A stretch of 64,000 bases of DNA from CAVQJU01 sp963755195 (GCA_963755195.1 CAVWIZ010000001.1:372001-436000); one strand, 5' to 3'. Shown: positions 34,887 through 44,394, counted from the first letter of the stretch. Notes: a model not told the origin generated them from the letters alone. Numbers and translations are program-made.

Positions 34887-36629
34887 ATGCGAAAGTCCCT
34901 CGTCGTTGTCATGGCGCTTGCGTGGCTCGGCGTCGCGGGCGCCGCGAACGCGCAGCTCCGCGGCGTCAAAGCCGACATTGCGCCGATTGTCGAGGCCGAC
35001 GGCGCCAATGCCGGAGCGAACGCGCGGGCAGCCCTCCAGGTGACTCTTCCCGAAGGCTTTCACGTCCAGTCGAACAAGCCTCGCGACCCGCTGCTCATTC
35101 CAACGGAGCTGACGATTGACGCCCCAGCCGGGGTGTCGGTGGCCGAAGTGGTGTTCCCGACACCAGTGGACTTGAAGCAGATCGGCGCCGATCAGCCGCT
35201 GGCCGTTTTCGAGCGGAGTTTTGCGATTGGGGTGCGATTGACGATTGCGGCCAACGTGGCGGCCGGCAACCTGGTTGTTCCCGCCCGGCTGCGCTACCAG
35301 GCGTGCGACGCCACCACGTGCTTCGCGCCGACGACGGCGGGCGCCGAGTGGACGCTGCGTGTCGTGCCGGCCGGCGCGAAGACTACAGTCATACACAGCC
35401 TCGAACACATCGCATTCGGCCGCGGCGAAGCGCCCGGCGCGATTGTCGCCACGCCGTCCCGGGCGGCGAACCCCGAAAGCTCCGGGAATGCCGACAACCT
35501 CGCCAGTATCGAGAAGCGCCTCGACACGTTTACCATCATGGGCACCACCGGCGGCTACCTCGGCCGCGACGACTTCCTTCGCTTCGTGCACAACGCGGAA
35601 AACGGCGTGAAGGAAAAGGGGCTGTTCGAGGGACGTGGGCCCCTGGCGATTCTGTTACTGGTGTTTCTGGGCGGCATGGCCCTCAACCTCACACCGTGCG
35701 TCCTGCCGATGATCCCGATCAACCTGGCCATCATCGGCGCGGGAACGCAGGCCGGCTCGCGCGGACGTGGATTTCTGCTCGGCGGCACGTATGGTGCGGC
35801 CATGGCGCTTGTTTACGGAGCGCTCGGTCTGGTGGTGATCCTGACGACCGGCACGTTCGGCACGATCAACGCGTCACCCTGGTTCAACCTCGGCATCGCC
35901 GTGCTGTTCGTGGCCCTCGCGCTGGCCATGTTCGACGTCATCACCATCGACTTCTCGCGCTTCTCGAGCGGGCTGACCTTCGGCAACGCGAGCCGCGGCA
36001 CGTTCGTCCTGGCGTTTGGCATGGGCGCCGTCGCGGCGCTGCTTGCCGGCGCCTGTGTCGCCCCTGTGGTCATCCAGGTCGTCCTGTTCTCCAGCAATCT
36101 TTACGCACAGGGCACCGCCATCGCCCTCGGGCTCCCATTCCTGCTCGGCGTCGGCATGGCTGTACCGTGGCCGATTGCCGGCGCCGGTCTCGCGGCTCTC
36201 CCGAAACCTGGTGCGTGGATGGTGCGCGTGAAGCAGGTCTTCGGCGTGATGATCTTCGCCACGGCCCTCTACTACGGGTACCAGGCGTACGAGCTGATGG
36301 CCAATCGCTTTGTCGACGCGTCAGAGGTTGCCTCGAGCGTGGAGGAAAAAGTGAAGGCGGGCTGGCATCGGTCGCTGGCCGAAGGACTGGACACGGCCTC
36401 GCGCGAGCAGAAGCCGGTCCTCATCGACCTGTGGGCCACCTGGTGCAAGAACTGCCTGACCATGGACAAGACGACGCTCGCGGATGCCGAGGTGACCTCC
36501 GCGTTGAGCGGATATGTGCGGATCAAATTCCGCGCGGAGGATCCCGACGAGCAGCCGGCGAAAGGGGTGATGCGGCGCTTCGACGCCGTTGGTCTGCCGA
36601 CCTACGTCATCCTTCGTCCGAAGTCGTGA
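34887..36629 (+). CDS. dsbD: Thiol:disulfide interchange protein DsbD (cytochrome c biogenesis-type)
   Basis: 580 residues. A signal peptide (SLVVVMALAWLGVAGAANA) leads to a periplasmic N-domain with YQACDATTCFAP, the transmembrane domain of eight or so spans with the redox cysteines in LTPCVLPMIP and GACVAPVV, and a C-terminal thioredoxin domain with WATWCKNC. All three redox pairs needed to pass electrons from cytosolic thioredoxin to the periplasm are present. It is placed 4 bp after the NuoG-like gene and is probably cotranscribed with it, which would tie it to maturation of iron-sulfur or heme proteins (inference). Confidence 0.94.
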   Translation: MRKSLVVVMALAWLGVAGAANAQLRGVKADIAPIVEADGANAGANARAALQVTLPEGFHVQSNKPRDPLLIPTELTIDAPAGVSVAEVVFPTPVDLKQIGADQPLAVFERSFAIGVRLTIAANVAAGNLVVPARLRYQACDATTCFAPTTAGAEWTLRVVPAGAKTTVIHSLEHIAFGRGEAPGAIVATPSRAANPESSGNADNLASIEKRLDTFTIMGTTGGYLGRDDFLRFVHNAENGVKEKGLFEGRGPLAILLLVFLGGMALNLTPCVLPMIPINLAIIGAGTQAGSRGRGFLLGGTYGAAMALVYGALGLVVILTTGTFGTINASPWFNLGIAVLFVALALAMFDVITIDFSRFSSGLTFGNASRGTFVLAFGMGAVAALLAGACVAPVVIQVVLFSSNLYAQGTAIALGLPFLLGVGMAVPWPIAGAGLAALPKPGAWMVRVKQVFGVMIFATALYYGYQAYELMANRFVDASEVASSVEEKVKAGWHRSLAEGLDTASREQKPVLIDLWATWCKNCLTMDKTTLADAEVTSALSGYVRIKFRAEDPDEQPAKGVMRRFDAVGLPTYVILRPKS

Positions 36630-36669
36630 TACTCTGTGCTCGCCTGAGCACGCCCCACAAAGGTATCCG

Positions 36670-37878
36670 ATGCGATCGCGTCCAGCCAGATTGATCCTCG
36701 GTGCGGGAGCGCTCGTTGCCCTCGGCGCGGCCGCGTTCTTCGTCAACCGTTCCGAACACCACATCTCGGCTATGCGCGCCGCAGAGCGCGCGTTCGACGT
36801 GTTGGCGCGCGAAGCTGCCGACGGCCTCGCCGATCTCCGTGTCTCGCAGGCGGCGTACGTCGCGGCGGGACAAGGCGTCGCGTTCTGGATGCCGAAGGTC
36901 GCCGCGACGGCAGCCGCCGTGACGCAGAAGATGGCCGAGCTGCGAGCCGCGGCCAGCGACGACGCCACGCGTGCGGCGCTCGACGCAGCCAGCGCCACGC
37001 TTGCCGAGTTCGGCAACGTCGACCGGCGGGCGCGCGAATACCTCACATCGGGGCAGCAGCTCATGGCCGGCGACATCATCTTTACAGAGGGCGGCCAGTC
37101 GGCGTCCGTGGCCGCGCAGGAGGTCAACGCTGCCCGCGCCGCCGAGCATCAGGCGATCGACGCTGCGGTATACACGTACCGCAGGCAGCAAGCGGCCGCT
37201 CTCGGCGGTGCCGCCGCCATCACCCTCCTCGTCTTGATCGTGCTGGTTCCGGTGTCGCGCGCGTCCGAATCGGCGGCGAGCACTGAAATTGAACCGCAGT
37301 CTCGCGAAGCCTTGTCAGGCGGCAGGGCGGGGATCGTCCTGCGCGACGCACCAACCACCCTCTCGAACCATGAAACGGCGCGTTCGGGGACCGGGCCGCT
37401 CCTGCGGGCCGCCTCAGAGCTCTGTACGGATTTCGGACGCGTGAGCGACGTCGAGGAGTTGAAGACGCTCGTCGGCCAAGCCGCCAACCTCCTGGACGCC
37501 AGCGGCCTCGTCGTCTGGGTCGCGAGCGCCAACGGTGGCGAACTGGAGCCCGCCCTCTCCCATGGCTACACGTCTCAGGTGCTGGCGCGAATGGGTGCCA
37601 TCCCGCGGTCGGCCGACAACGCGGCGGCAGCGGCGGTCAGGACGCGTCAGCTGCAAATCGTGCTCGCTCGTCCGGGGTCGTCGAGCGGGGCTGTGGTGGC
37701 GCCGCTCCTCTCACCGGAGGGCTGTGTCGGCGCGCTTTCTGCCGAAATCCGGAGCGGCGGCGAAACCTCGGAAAGCGTCCAGGCGCTGGCCGCGATCTTT
37801 GCCGCCCAGCTCTCCGGCGTCCTCCACACGCCGCCCGCGTCGCACGAACAGCGAGCGACAGGCACGGGTACACCCTAG
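36670..37878 (+). CDS. Membrane sensor with periplasmic helical domain and cytosolic GAF-like domain, no output domain
   Basis: 402 residues. Two membrane spans (about 7-25 and 178-196) enclose an alanine-rich helical periplasmic domain of about 150 residues, like the four-helix sensor of chemoreceptors. The cytosolic part (about 250-390, starting LLRAASELCTDFGRVSDVEELKTLV) looks like a GAF domain. There is no kinase, GGDEF, phosphatase or methyl-accepting domain. It may signal to a separate partner, such as the GAF-SpoIIE phosphatase encoded convergently at 38193. I do not recognise a named family. Confidence 0.7.
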   Translation: MRSRPARLILGAGALVALGAAAFFVNRSEHHISAMRAAERAFDVLAREAADGLADLRVSQAAYVAAGQGVAFWMPKVAATAAAVTQKMAELRAAASDDATRAALDAASATLAEFGNVDRRAREYLTSGQQLMAGDIIFTEGGQSASVAAQEVNAARAAEHQAIDAAVYTYRRQQAAALGGAAAITLLVLIVLVPVSRASESAASTEIEPQSREALSGGRAGIVLRDAPTTLSNHETARSGTGPLLRAASELCTDFGRVSDVEELKTLVGQAANLLDASGLVVWVASANGGELEPALSHGYTSQVLARMGAIPRSADNAAAAAVRTRQLQIVLARPGSSSGAVVAPLLSPEGCVGALSAEIRSGGETSESVQALAAIFAAQLSGVLHTPPASHEQRATGTGTP

Positions 37879-38192
37879 AATCCATCTGTCGCCACCAGAG
37901 GTCGACGTCACTCGGGCTGTACTGACTGCAGGACGCTCGCGGCCGAGTCCCACTCGGCTTCAGGCGTGATTCCGGCCTGATTTCCGCTTAGAGGGCGGGC
38001 ACAGGATTTGATGGCGTCTGCTGCGGGTCGCGCCGAGTCAACGGAATGCGTCCATTTAGGCAGGCGCTGGCACCGCCGCATTCCGTCTTTACGTCCACGA
38101 TTCGCGCGCGACCTGATTACCTCATCCAGCCCGTCCCGCCCAACCTGCGGTCCTGCCCTGGTCTCTGTCCCGCCCCATCGTGTTGTCCCGCG
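37879..38192. other. Gene-free interval between convergent genes
   Basis: No supported coding sequence. A small hairpin (gccgag-tccca-ctcggc, 37942-37958) follows the sensor gene by 63 bp and has no T-run, so it is a doubtful terminator. Nothing else stands out. Confidence 0.6.
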
Positions 38193-39974
38193 TCACGCGT
38201 TGATCTTGAGCGCCACCACCGTCATGTCGTCCTTCGCCCGTGCCTCGCCGCGAAAGTCGGCCACGGCGCCGAAAACGTCCTCCACGATCACGCTCGCGGG
38301 CTGGTGTCGTGCTTCGAGCACCACTCTCGACAACCGTTCAATGCCAAACTCGCGGCCGCGCGCATCGTTTGCCTCGAACACTCCGTCCGTGCAGAACACG
38401 TAGACGTCGCCGATGGCGAGCTCGTACGTCACCTCATCGTACGTGGAGCCGGCAAACGACCCCAGCGGCACGCCGGGCAACACAATCTGTGCGGCTGCGT
38501 CGCCGCTGCAGCGCACGGGATACGGCAGCCCGGAATTGGCAAACACCACGGAGCGGCGTTTGAAGTCGAAGAGGGCGTAGCAGAGCGTGCAGTAGTACGG
38601 CTCGAGCTGGCGCTCGTTGAGGATGGTGTTCATCGACGCCAGCACGCCGGCGGGGCTCGATCGGTCCGACGTATAGCGGCGCCGGAACGTCCGCGAACGC
38701 ACCAGCTCGCCGGCAAACGCGCTGTAGAGGGCCGCGGGCACTCCCTTGCCAGACACGTCGCCCACGGCAATCACCAGGCTGTACGGTTCGGGGGTGATGA
38801 AATCGTAGAGATCGCCGCCCAGTTCATAGGCCGGCTCGAACCGAGCAGCGACGTCCACGCCTTTAAGCCGCTTGGGCAGCCCGGTCGGCAGAAGCGCGAC
38901 CTGCACGCGCTGAGCAAAGCGGACTTCCTTTTCCAGCCTGATCTCGTTCGAGTGAATCGTTTCGTACAATCGCGCGTTCTCGATGGCCACCGCCGCCTGG
39001 CTGGCCAGGAGCGTCAGCACCTGGACGTCACTTTTCTTGAACGCGTCGAGCTGCGGGCTCTCGAGATCGAACACGCCGATGCAGCGATCCTTGAAAATCA
39101 ACGGGACCACGAGCTCGGACCGAATGTCGTCCACGACCTGAATGTAGCGCGGGTCGGTCGACACGTCCGACACCAGCACAGGTTCCTTGTGGAGCGCGGC
39201 GTAGCCCACCAGGCCGGTGCCGATTTTCACACGCGTCGGCACGCTCTGGTCGCCGTAACTCACGGCGGTTTTCATCTCCAGTTCCTGCGTGTCCTCGTTC
39301 ACGAGCAGGATGCCAAACGTCCGGTAGTCGACGACCCGGCGGGTAAAGCCGGCCAGACGGGTGAGCAATTCGTCCAGGTTGAGAATCGAGCCGAACTCGC
39401 GCGAGACCTCCGCCAGCGTTTCAAGCGTGGTCGTGTACTCGCGCTCGTGCTCGAAGAGCCGGGCGTTCTCGATCGCGACCGCGACGTGCGCGCCGAACTG
39501 GCGCAGCACGGCTTCATCCACCTCGGTGAACTGGCCAGGCGTGTCGCTGAGCAGGTTCAGCGCGCCGATCACACGTCCCTTGCGCCGCAGGGGCACGACC
39601 AGCTCGGAGTTCGAGCCGGGAACAGCTTCGACGTATCGGGGATCGGCGTGGACGTCGTTCACGAGCAGCGGGTGGCCGGCCGCGACGGCGGCGCCGACCA
39701 GCCCCTGGCCAACGTCGAGCCGCAGCGTACGCGAGACCTCCGCGGGATAGCCGACCGAATAGGCAATGGTGAGCTCGTTGCGTTTGGGATCGAGCAGGTA
39801 GACGGCAAACGCGTGGAAGTGCGTGAGCTTGCTGATCAGCTCCGGGATCTTCTGCAGCAGCTCCTCGAGGTCGAGAACCGACGTGACTTCTCGCCCCAGC
39901 GCAAAAAGCGCCGTCAGCGCTTCGATAGCGCTTGCGCGGACATCCGGCTCGGGGGCGGTCGACGGTTGAGTCAC
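38193..39974 (-). CDS. Cytosolic GAF-GAF-SpoIIE serine phosphatase
   Basis: 593 residues and no membrane span. Two tandem GAF domains (about 30-180, and 200-350; each with a QGLVG / TGLVG turn and VPLRRKGRVIG / VPLIFKDRCIG strand) are followed by a coiled linker and a SpoIIE/RsbU phosphatase domain (about 390-590) with YELGGDLYDF, GDVSGKGVPAAL and FCTDGVFEAND. GAF input probably senses a small ligand and gates phosphatase activity toward an anti-sigma antagonist. It is the second SpoIIE phosphatase in the window. It is divergent from the FabZ-like gene across 42 bp. Confidence 0.92.
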   Translation of the reverse strand: MTQPSTAPEPDVRASAIEALTALFALGREVTSVLDLEELLQKIPELISKLTHFHAFAVYLLDPKRNELTIAYSVGYPAEVSRTLRLDVGQGLVGAAVAAGHPLLVNDVHADPRYVEAVPGSNSELVVPLRRKGRVIGALNLLSDTPGQFTEVDEAVLRQFGAHVAVAIENARLFEHEREYTTTLETLAEVSREFGSILNLDELLTRLAGFTRRVVDYRTFGILLVNEDTQELEMKTAVSYGDQSVPTRVKIGTGLVGYAALHKEPVLVSDVSTDPRYIQVVDDIRSELVVPLIFKDRCIGVFDLESPQLDAFKKSDVQVLTLLASQAAVAIENARLYETIHSNEIRLEKEVRFAQRVQVALLPTGLPKRLKGVDVAARFEPAYELGGDLYDFITPEPYSLVIAVGDVSGKGVPAALYSAFAGELVRSRTFRRRYTSDRSSPAGVLASMNTILNERQLEPYYCTLCYALFDFKRRSVVFANSGLPYPVRCSGDAAAQIVLPGVPLGSFAGSTYDEVTYELAIGDVYVFCTDGVFEANDARGREFGIERLSRVVLEARHQPASVIVEDVFGAVADFRGEARAKDDMTVVALKINA

Positions 39975-39999
39975 AGGATTGGCGAACAGGTCTTACAAG

Positions 40000-40005
40000 T
40001 ATAAT
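40000..40005 (+). promoter_or_regulatory. -10-like TATAAT, 11 nt before the FabZ-like start
   Basis: Perfect TATAAT in the 42-bp space between the divergent phosphatase and FabZ-like genes, with no ribosome-binding site before the ATG at 40017. The predicted leader is about 5 nt. Confidence 0.5.
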
Positions 40006-40016
40006 CGTTTGTTCAC

Positions 40017-40466
40017 ATGGACCTGACGCTCCCGCTCGATCAGGCGGCGATTGAAGCGATTCTGCCGCATCGCTACCCTTTTCTGCTGGTCGACCGCGTC
40101 ACCGAATTCGAAGTCGACAAGCGCATCGTCGGCATCAAGAACGTCTCGCGGAACGAACGCTATCTTTCGAACGCCACCAACGGCGCTCCGGTCCTGCCGC
40201 CCACCATCCTCACCGAGGCGATCGCGCAGGTGGGCGCCATCCTGATCCTCGCGAAGCCTGAAAACCGCCAGCGCGTTCCCCTGTTCAGAGGCATCGAGCG
40301 CGTCCGCTTCCGGCGCCCGGTCCGTCCGGGCGACGTCGTGGAAATCGAAGCGAACGTCGTGAGACTCAGAAAGCGCATGGGTGTGCTGCGGGGCGTGGCG
40401 CGCGTCAACGGTCAGATCGTCGCCGACGGGACGATGACGTTCGCCTTCGGGCCTCCGCAGCCCTGA
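40017..40466 (+). CDS. FabZ-like hotdog protein lacking the catalytic histidine
   Basis: 149 residues of the beta-hydroxyacyl-ACP dehydratase (FabZ) family. The opening LPHRYPFLLVDRVTEFE, and the later FRGIERVRFRRPVRPGD are typical. The active-site segment, normally GHFPGxPVMPGVLxxEAMAQ, reads NATNGAPVLPPTILTEAIAQ here. The catalytic Glu is kept, but Ala sits where the catalytic His should be. It may therefore be a non-canonical dehydratase, thioesterase or acyl-binding protein rather than the housekeeping FabZ. It is a single gene, convergent with the GGDEF gene. Confidence 0.85.
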   Translation: MDLTLPLDQAAIEAILPHRYPFLLVDRVTEFEVDKRIVGIKNVSRNERYLSNATNGAPVLPPTILTEAIAQVGAILILAKPENRQRVPLFRGIERVRFRRPVRPGDVVEIEANVVRLRKRMGVLRGVARVNGQIVADGTMTFAFGPPQP

Positions 40467-40471
40467 TTCAC

Positions 40472-41695
40472 CTACGCGACGACGGTTTCGGCGGAGAGTC
40501 GCACGCAGTTGCGCCCTTGCTCCTTCGCCCGATACAGGGCGGCGTCGGCGCGGCCGATCAGCGCTTCCCTGTCGATTTCCGCCGGCATCGCCACCGTCAC
40601 GCCGAAGCTCGCGGTGATGTTGAGGGTTTCGTCCTTCCAGTGGACCGGTAACTCCTCCAGCGAGCGCCGAAGCGTGTCGGCCACGCGTTTGGCGCCTTCA
40701 AGCGGCGTCTCGGGAAGCAGCACGATGAACTCTTCGCCGCCGTAGCGGCACTTCAGGTCGCTGCCCCGGAGCTCGTCCCGCATCTTTGCGCCGACCGCGG
40801 CCAGCACGGCGTCGCCGCAGAGATGTCCATATCGATCGTTGATCTCCTTGAAGTGGTCGAGGTCGAACATGATGAGCGACATCGGCAGTCGCGACCGCTT
40901 GGCGCGGCGGAGCTCGACTTCGATCACCTCGAGCGCGTGGGTGCGGTTGAAGCAGCCCGTGAGACCGTCGCGCAGGCTGTGTTCCTTCTGTTCGCGGAAC
41001 AGCTGAGCGTTCCTGAGCGAGATGCCGAGCAGCGTCGCGGCGGCCGCCAGCACGCGGCGCCGCCCCTCGGTGAAGGGGCCCGCCGCGTCCGGAACGCCGA
41101 GCACGCCAACCGTGTGGCCGCCGGCCGTCATCGGCAGGCACAGGTGCCCCTCGGCGGACACCGGACTGCCGGACACCCCGGACGCGCCGCCCAACATGGC
41201 CCGATCGGCAATCTCCTCGTGGATCTGTTCGAGATCGCGCCGGTTTTCGCGCGCAGCTCCCACGAGCCCCAGCCAATGTCCGTCGAGACGCATCATCGCC
41301 CATGCGTCGTCGGTGCCGGCCAGCTTGGGCAGGTGTTGCATCACGACGTCTCGGATGGCGTCGAGATCCAGCGACCGCCCGAGCGCCTGACCGAAGATGA
41401 CAAGGCGCTCAAGTTCCTCGGCGCGCGTTTCCGCCAGTTTGGCGTCGGCTTCGGCCGACGCCGCCTGCGCTTTCGCTTCCTGACGCTTCCCTTGCTGGTG
41501 AAGCGCAAACAGCACAATGAGGATGAGGAGCGCGGGCAACAGCGCGAGGCCGGACGACTGTTCGACGGCGCGCGCCATATCGAGCAGAACGCGAATCTGC
41601 CGGGAGAAGACCACGATCAGGGCGACCGCGAGGCCGGCCAGGAGCATTCGGTCCTGCCGGCCGATGAAATTCATGAAGGGCTTCGACTTCAGCAT
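40472..41695 (-). CDS. Diguanylate cyclase (GAF-GGDEF) with membrane anchor
   Basis: 407 residues from ATG 41695, chosen because GGAG lies ten bases upstream; the frame remains open to TTG 41743. Two membrane spans lie at about 15-35 and 45-65, followed by a coiled coil, a GAF domain (about 100-230) and a GGDEF domain with DGLTGCFNR, DLDHFKEINDRYGH and the active-site loop CRYGGEEF. The active motif GGEEF and the metal aspartates are intact, so it should make cyclic di-GMP. No RxxD inhibitory site is evident before the GGEEF loop. Confidence 0.92.
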   Translation of the reverse strand: MLKSKPFMNFIGRQDRMLLAGLAVALIVVFSRQIRVLLDMARAVEQSSGLALLPALLILIVLFALHQQGKRQEAKAQAASAEADAKLAETRAEELERLVIFGQALGRSLDLDAIRDVVMQHLPKLAGTDDAWAMMRLDGHWLGLVGAARENRRDLEQIHEEIADRAMLGGASGVSGSPVSAEGHLCLPMTAGGHTVGVLGVPDAAGPFTEGRRRVLAAAATLLGISLRNAQLFREQKEHSLRDGLTGCFNRTHALEVIEVELRRAKRSRLPMSLIMFDLDHFKEINDRYGHLCGDAVLAAVGAKMRDELRGSDLKCRYGGEEFIVLLPETPLEGAKRVADTLRRSLEELPVHWKDETLNITASFGVTVAMPAEIDREALIGRADAALYRAKEQGRNCVRLSAETVVA

Positions 41696-41732
41696 GTTCT
41701 GAAAGCTCCACGAATCCGGAATCCCGTCTCGG

Positions 41733-41738
41733 TATAAT
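41733..41738 (+). promoter_or_regulatory. -10-like TATAAT, 7 nt before the hybrid kinase start
   Basis: Perfect TATAAT ends seven bases before the GTG at 41746. Transcription would begin at the start codon itself, predicting a leaderless mRNA. No -35 consensus is apparent. Confidence 0.55.
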
Positions 41739-41745
41739 CCCAACC

Positions 41746-43270
41746 GTGGAACGCCGCGCCGCCGCTTTCGCGCGGCTTTTCGAAGCCGTCCTCGAGGGCG
41801 TGTACATCGGGACGATCGGTCCGAACGCGACCGCGACGATTGCGGCCAACGCGCACCTCAAGCTGATATTCGGCTACGAGAGCGACACCCCGGACGCCGA
41901 TGTGCGTCCGTTCGACCGCGAGCGCTTTGTCGATCCACAGGCGCGCGCCGCGCTGGTCGACCGCCTGAGCACCAGCGGGACGGTCGGCGACTACCTGCTC
42001 CGCCTGCGCCGGGCCGACAACACCGCCGTGTGGGTGGAAATGACGGCGCGCGCGGACCGGCCGGCCAAGGACGGCAAGCCTCCGCGTCGAGGCGCTGATG
42101 CGAGACGTCAGCGAACGCAAGAAGCTCGACGATGAGACGCGGGACATCTACCACCAGCTTCTGCAGGCCGAAAAGATGGCCGCTCTCGGCCACACGATTT
42201 CCGGCGTCGCGCACGAGCTGAACAACCCGCTCGCGACGATCCTGAGCTGGTCCGAGCGCTTGTCGCAGCGGCCGACGCTTGACGCGTCGCTGCGCCTCGG
42301 CCTCGAAACGATTCTCGGCGAATCCGAGCGCGCCGCACGCATCGTCCGCAACCTCCTGACCTTCGCGCGCAAGCGCCAGACGACGCGCGCGATGGTTGAC
42401 GTCAACCATGTCGTGCGCGAAACGCTCGCGCTGCGGGCGTACGACCAGCGGATCACGAACATCAGCGTCATCGACGCCCTGGCCGCCGGCCTGCCGCAGG
42501 TGTTCGCCGACGGCCACCAGGTGCAGCAGGTCCTGCTCAACCTCATCATCAATGCCGAACAGGCCATGCTTTCCGAGCACGGGCGGGGCGTGCTGGTGGT
42601 GCGTTCGTGGCACGATGCGGAGCGGGAATCGGTCATCCTCGAGGTCAACGATGACGGCCCGGGCATTCCGGACGATCTCCAGCCGAAGATCTTCGATCCG
42701 TTTTTCACGACAAAAGAGGTCGGCCAGGGCACCGGCCTTGGCCTGACGGTCGCCTATGCCATCGTGCAGGAACATGGCGGACGGATTCGCATCGAGTCGT
42801 CCTCGGGCGCGGGCGCATCGTTCTTCGTCGAGCTCCCGGTAAGCGGAAAGCTGCCTCCGGCCGCCCCGGGGGCGGCGAAGATGGAGCGACGAGTCAGCCC
42901 GGTTGCCGGGGCGTCGATTCTCGTCGTCGAGGACGAGGCCGCGTTGGCGACGGCGGTGATGGATGCGCTGCACGACGCCGAGTACCTCGCCGACTGGGCG
43001 GCCGACGGCGAGCAGGCGCTGGCCAAAGTGAAGGCGCAATCCTACGACCTGGTCATTTGCGATCTGAAGATGCCCAAGCTGGACGGTCGGGCGTTCTATC
43101 GATCGCTGTCGGCCGCGGTCCCGGCCCTCCGCAAGCGCGTCGTCTTCGTGACGGGCGATGTGGCCGGTACCGACGCAGAGCAGTTTCTGAAAGACACCGG
43201 ATGCCGCTGGCTCGCCAAGCCGTTCAGGCTTGGCGACCTGTTGAAAGCGGTGCGAGACGGTCTCGTGTAG
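41746..43270 (+). CDS. Histidine kinase with C-terminal receiver domain, one frameshift
   Basis: The first part (PAS-like, from GTG 41746: FARLFEAVLEGVYIGTIG to WVEMTARADRPAKDGK) and the rest (LRVEALMRDVSERKK onward) are in different frames. Deleting one C near 42076-42081 joins them into about 507 residues. The kinase has H-box GHTISGVAHELNNPLATIL, N-box NLIINAEQAM, DDGPGIPDDL, FDPFFTTKEVGQGTGLGLT. A receiver domain (ILVVEDEAAL, phospho-Asp in VICDLKMPK, VTGD, AKPF) ends the protein. The order PAS-HisKA-HATPase-REC without an Hpt suggests local phosphorelay to an unknown partner. Confidence 0.87.
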
Positions 43271-43275
43271 TGCAA

Positions 43276-44199
43276 CTACCGTGCGGCAGCGACGGCCTGG
43301 CGCTGGCGCCCCATCTTCAACGTCGCCCGAGCCATCGTCAGCTTTTTCGCCGGCTTGTACGTGAGCACCACGGCCGAGGCGGCGGCGCTCTGCTGGGCCT
43401 TGGCCACCGGGGCCACCGTCGCGGCGGTCATCGGCTTGCGCGCCGCAAAGGCCAGGAACGCCTTCCGCATCTCCGCGATCTGCCGCGATCCCATTTCTCC
43501 AAGCGACTCACGGAGGCGTCGAATCGCGCGGGCGTGAAGCTGCGACACGCGGGACTCGTTCACGCCAATCTCGGCGCCGATCTGCTTCATCGTCACTTCG
43601 CCGTAGTAGTAGAGGCCGACGACCTTGCGCTCGCGCCAGGGCAGCGACTGGATCGCCGCACGGACGCGCTCGCGCGTCTCGAGTTTTTCGTAGGCCTTGT
43701 CCGGAGAGTCGGGCTCGGAGGGCACAAGGGCCGGCGGGAGCGATGATTCGTCGAAATGCTCGCCCGTGGCGAGCGGTGACGTCGATTCGATGGTGTTGAT
43801 GCGAACGATCGTCCGGCTCAGCCGTTTTTCATCGGAGCCGACGCGCGCGGCCAGATCGGCCATGGACGGCTCGTGTCCCAATTCGCGTCGCAGCGCCTCG
43901 CGCGCCGCGTCGAGCTCGCGGCGCTGGCGGCGGACGCCGCGGGGCCAGGCGTCCCGGCGGAGCGCGTCGATCATGGCGCCTCTGACGCGCCGTTCCGCGA
44001 AGGTCTCGAATTTGATGCCGCGGTCTTCGTCAAACCGGTGCGCGGCGTCAATGAGACCGATGACGCCGTCCTGGACGAGATCGCCGATGTCAATCGAGTT
44101 CGGCATGGAAGCCGCCATTCGGCGCGCGAGTGCTTCGACAAACGGGATACCCGACACGATCCGGCGATTCTGACTGGCGGCAACAGGCTGAGCGCGCAT
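43276..44199 (-). CDS. FliA/WhiG-type RNA polymerase sigma factor with long C-terminal tail
   Basis: 307 residues. Region 2 (IDIGDLVQDGVIGLIDAAHRFDEDRGIKFETFAERRVRGAMIDALRRDAWPRG) and region 3 and 4 (LPWRERKVVGLYYYGEVTMKQIGAEIGVNESRVSQLHARAIRRLRE) match group 3 sigma factors of the FliA/WhiG/SigD type. About 65 residues beyond region 4 are basic and Ala-rich (KPMTAATVAPVAKAQQ to the end), which is unusual. No flagellar genes or anti-sigma gene are adjacent, so the regulon is unknown. The start ATG 44199 has AAGGAG five bases upstream. Confidence 0.88.
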   Translation of the reverse strand: MRAQPVAASQNRRIVSGIPFVEALARRMAASMPNSIDIGDLVQDGVIGLIDAAHRFDEDRGIKFETFAERRVRGAMIDALRRDAWPRGVRRQRRELDAAREALRRELGHEPSMADLAARVGSDEKRLSRTIVRINTIESTSPLATGEHFDESSLPPALVPSEPDSPDKAYEKLETRERVRAAIQSLPWRERKVVGLYYYGEVTMKQIGAEIGVNESRVSQLHARAIRRLRESLGEMGSRQIAEMRKAFLAFAARKPMTAATVAPVAKAQQSAAASAVVLTYKPAKKLTMARATLKMGRQRQAVAAAR

Positions 44200-44394
44200 G
44201 AGGTCTCCTTAAGGGACTGAGCGGCGAGTCACGGATGCGCGATATCGCAATGGCGGTACCAACAAGATACGCTGTGTACCTTTTAGCGACCTTCAGAACG
44301 AGCCAATTCGTGTAACTTGTTATTGCTGAGTTACTTGCTACCGTGTTCCGATCCTGGACTGCAGTAGTAAGCTAGGGCGTGAAGCCGCAGATTT

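Noticed and set aside
38046..40004. 652-residue plus-strand frame opposite the GAF-SpoIIE phosphatase
   Set aside because: It is a shadow of a high-GC gene in the opposite frame; the minus-strand product has complete GAF and SpoIIE motifs.
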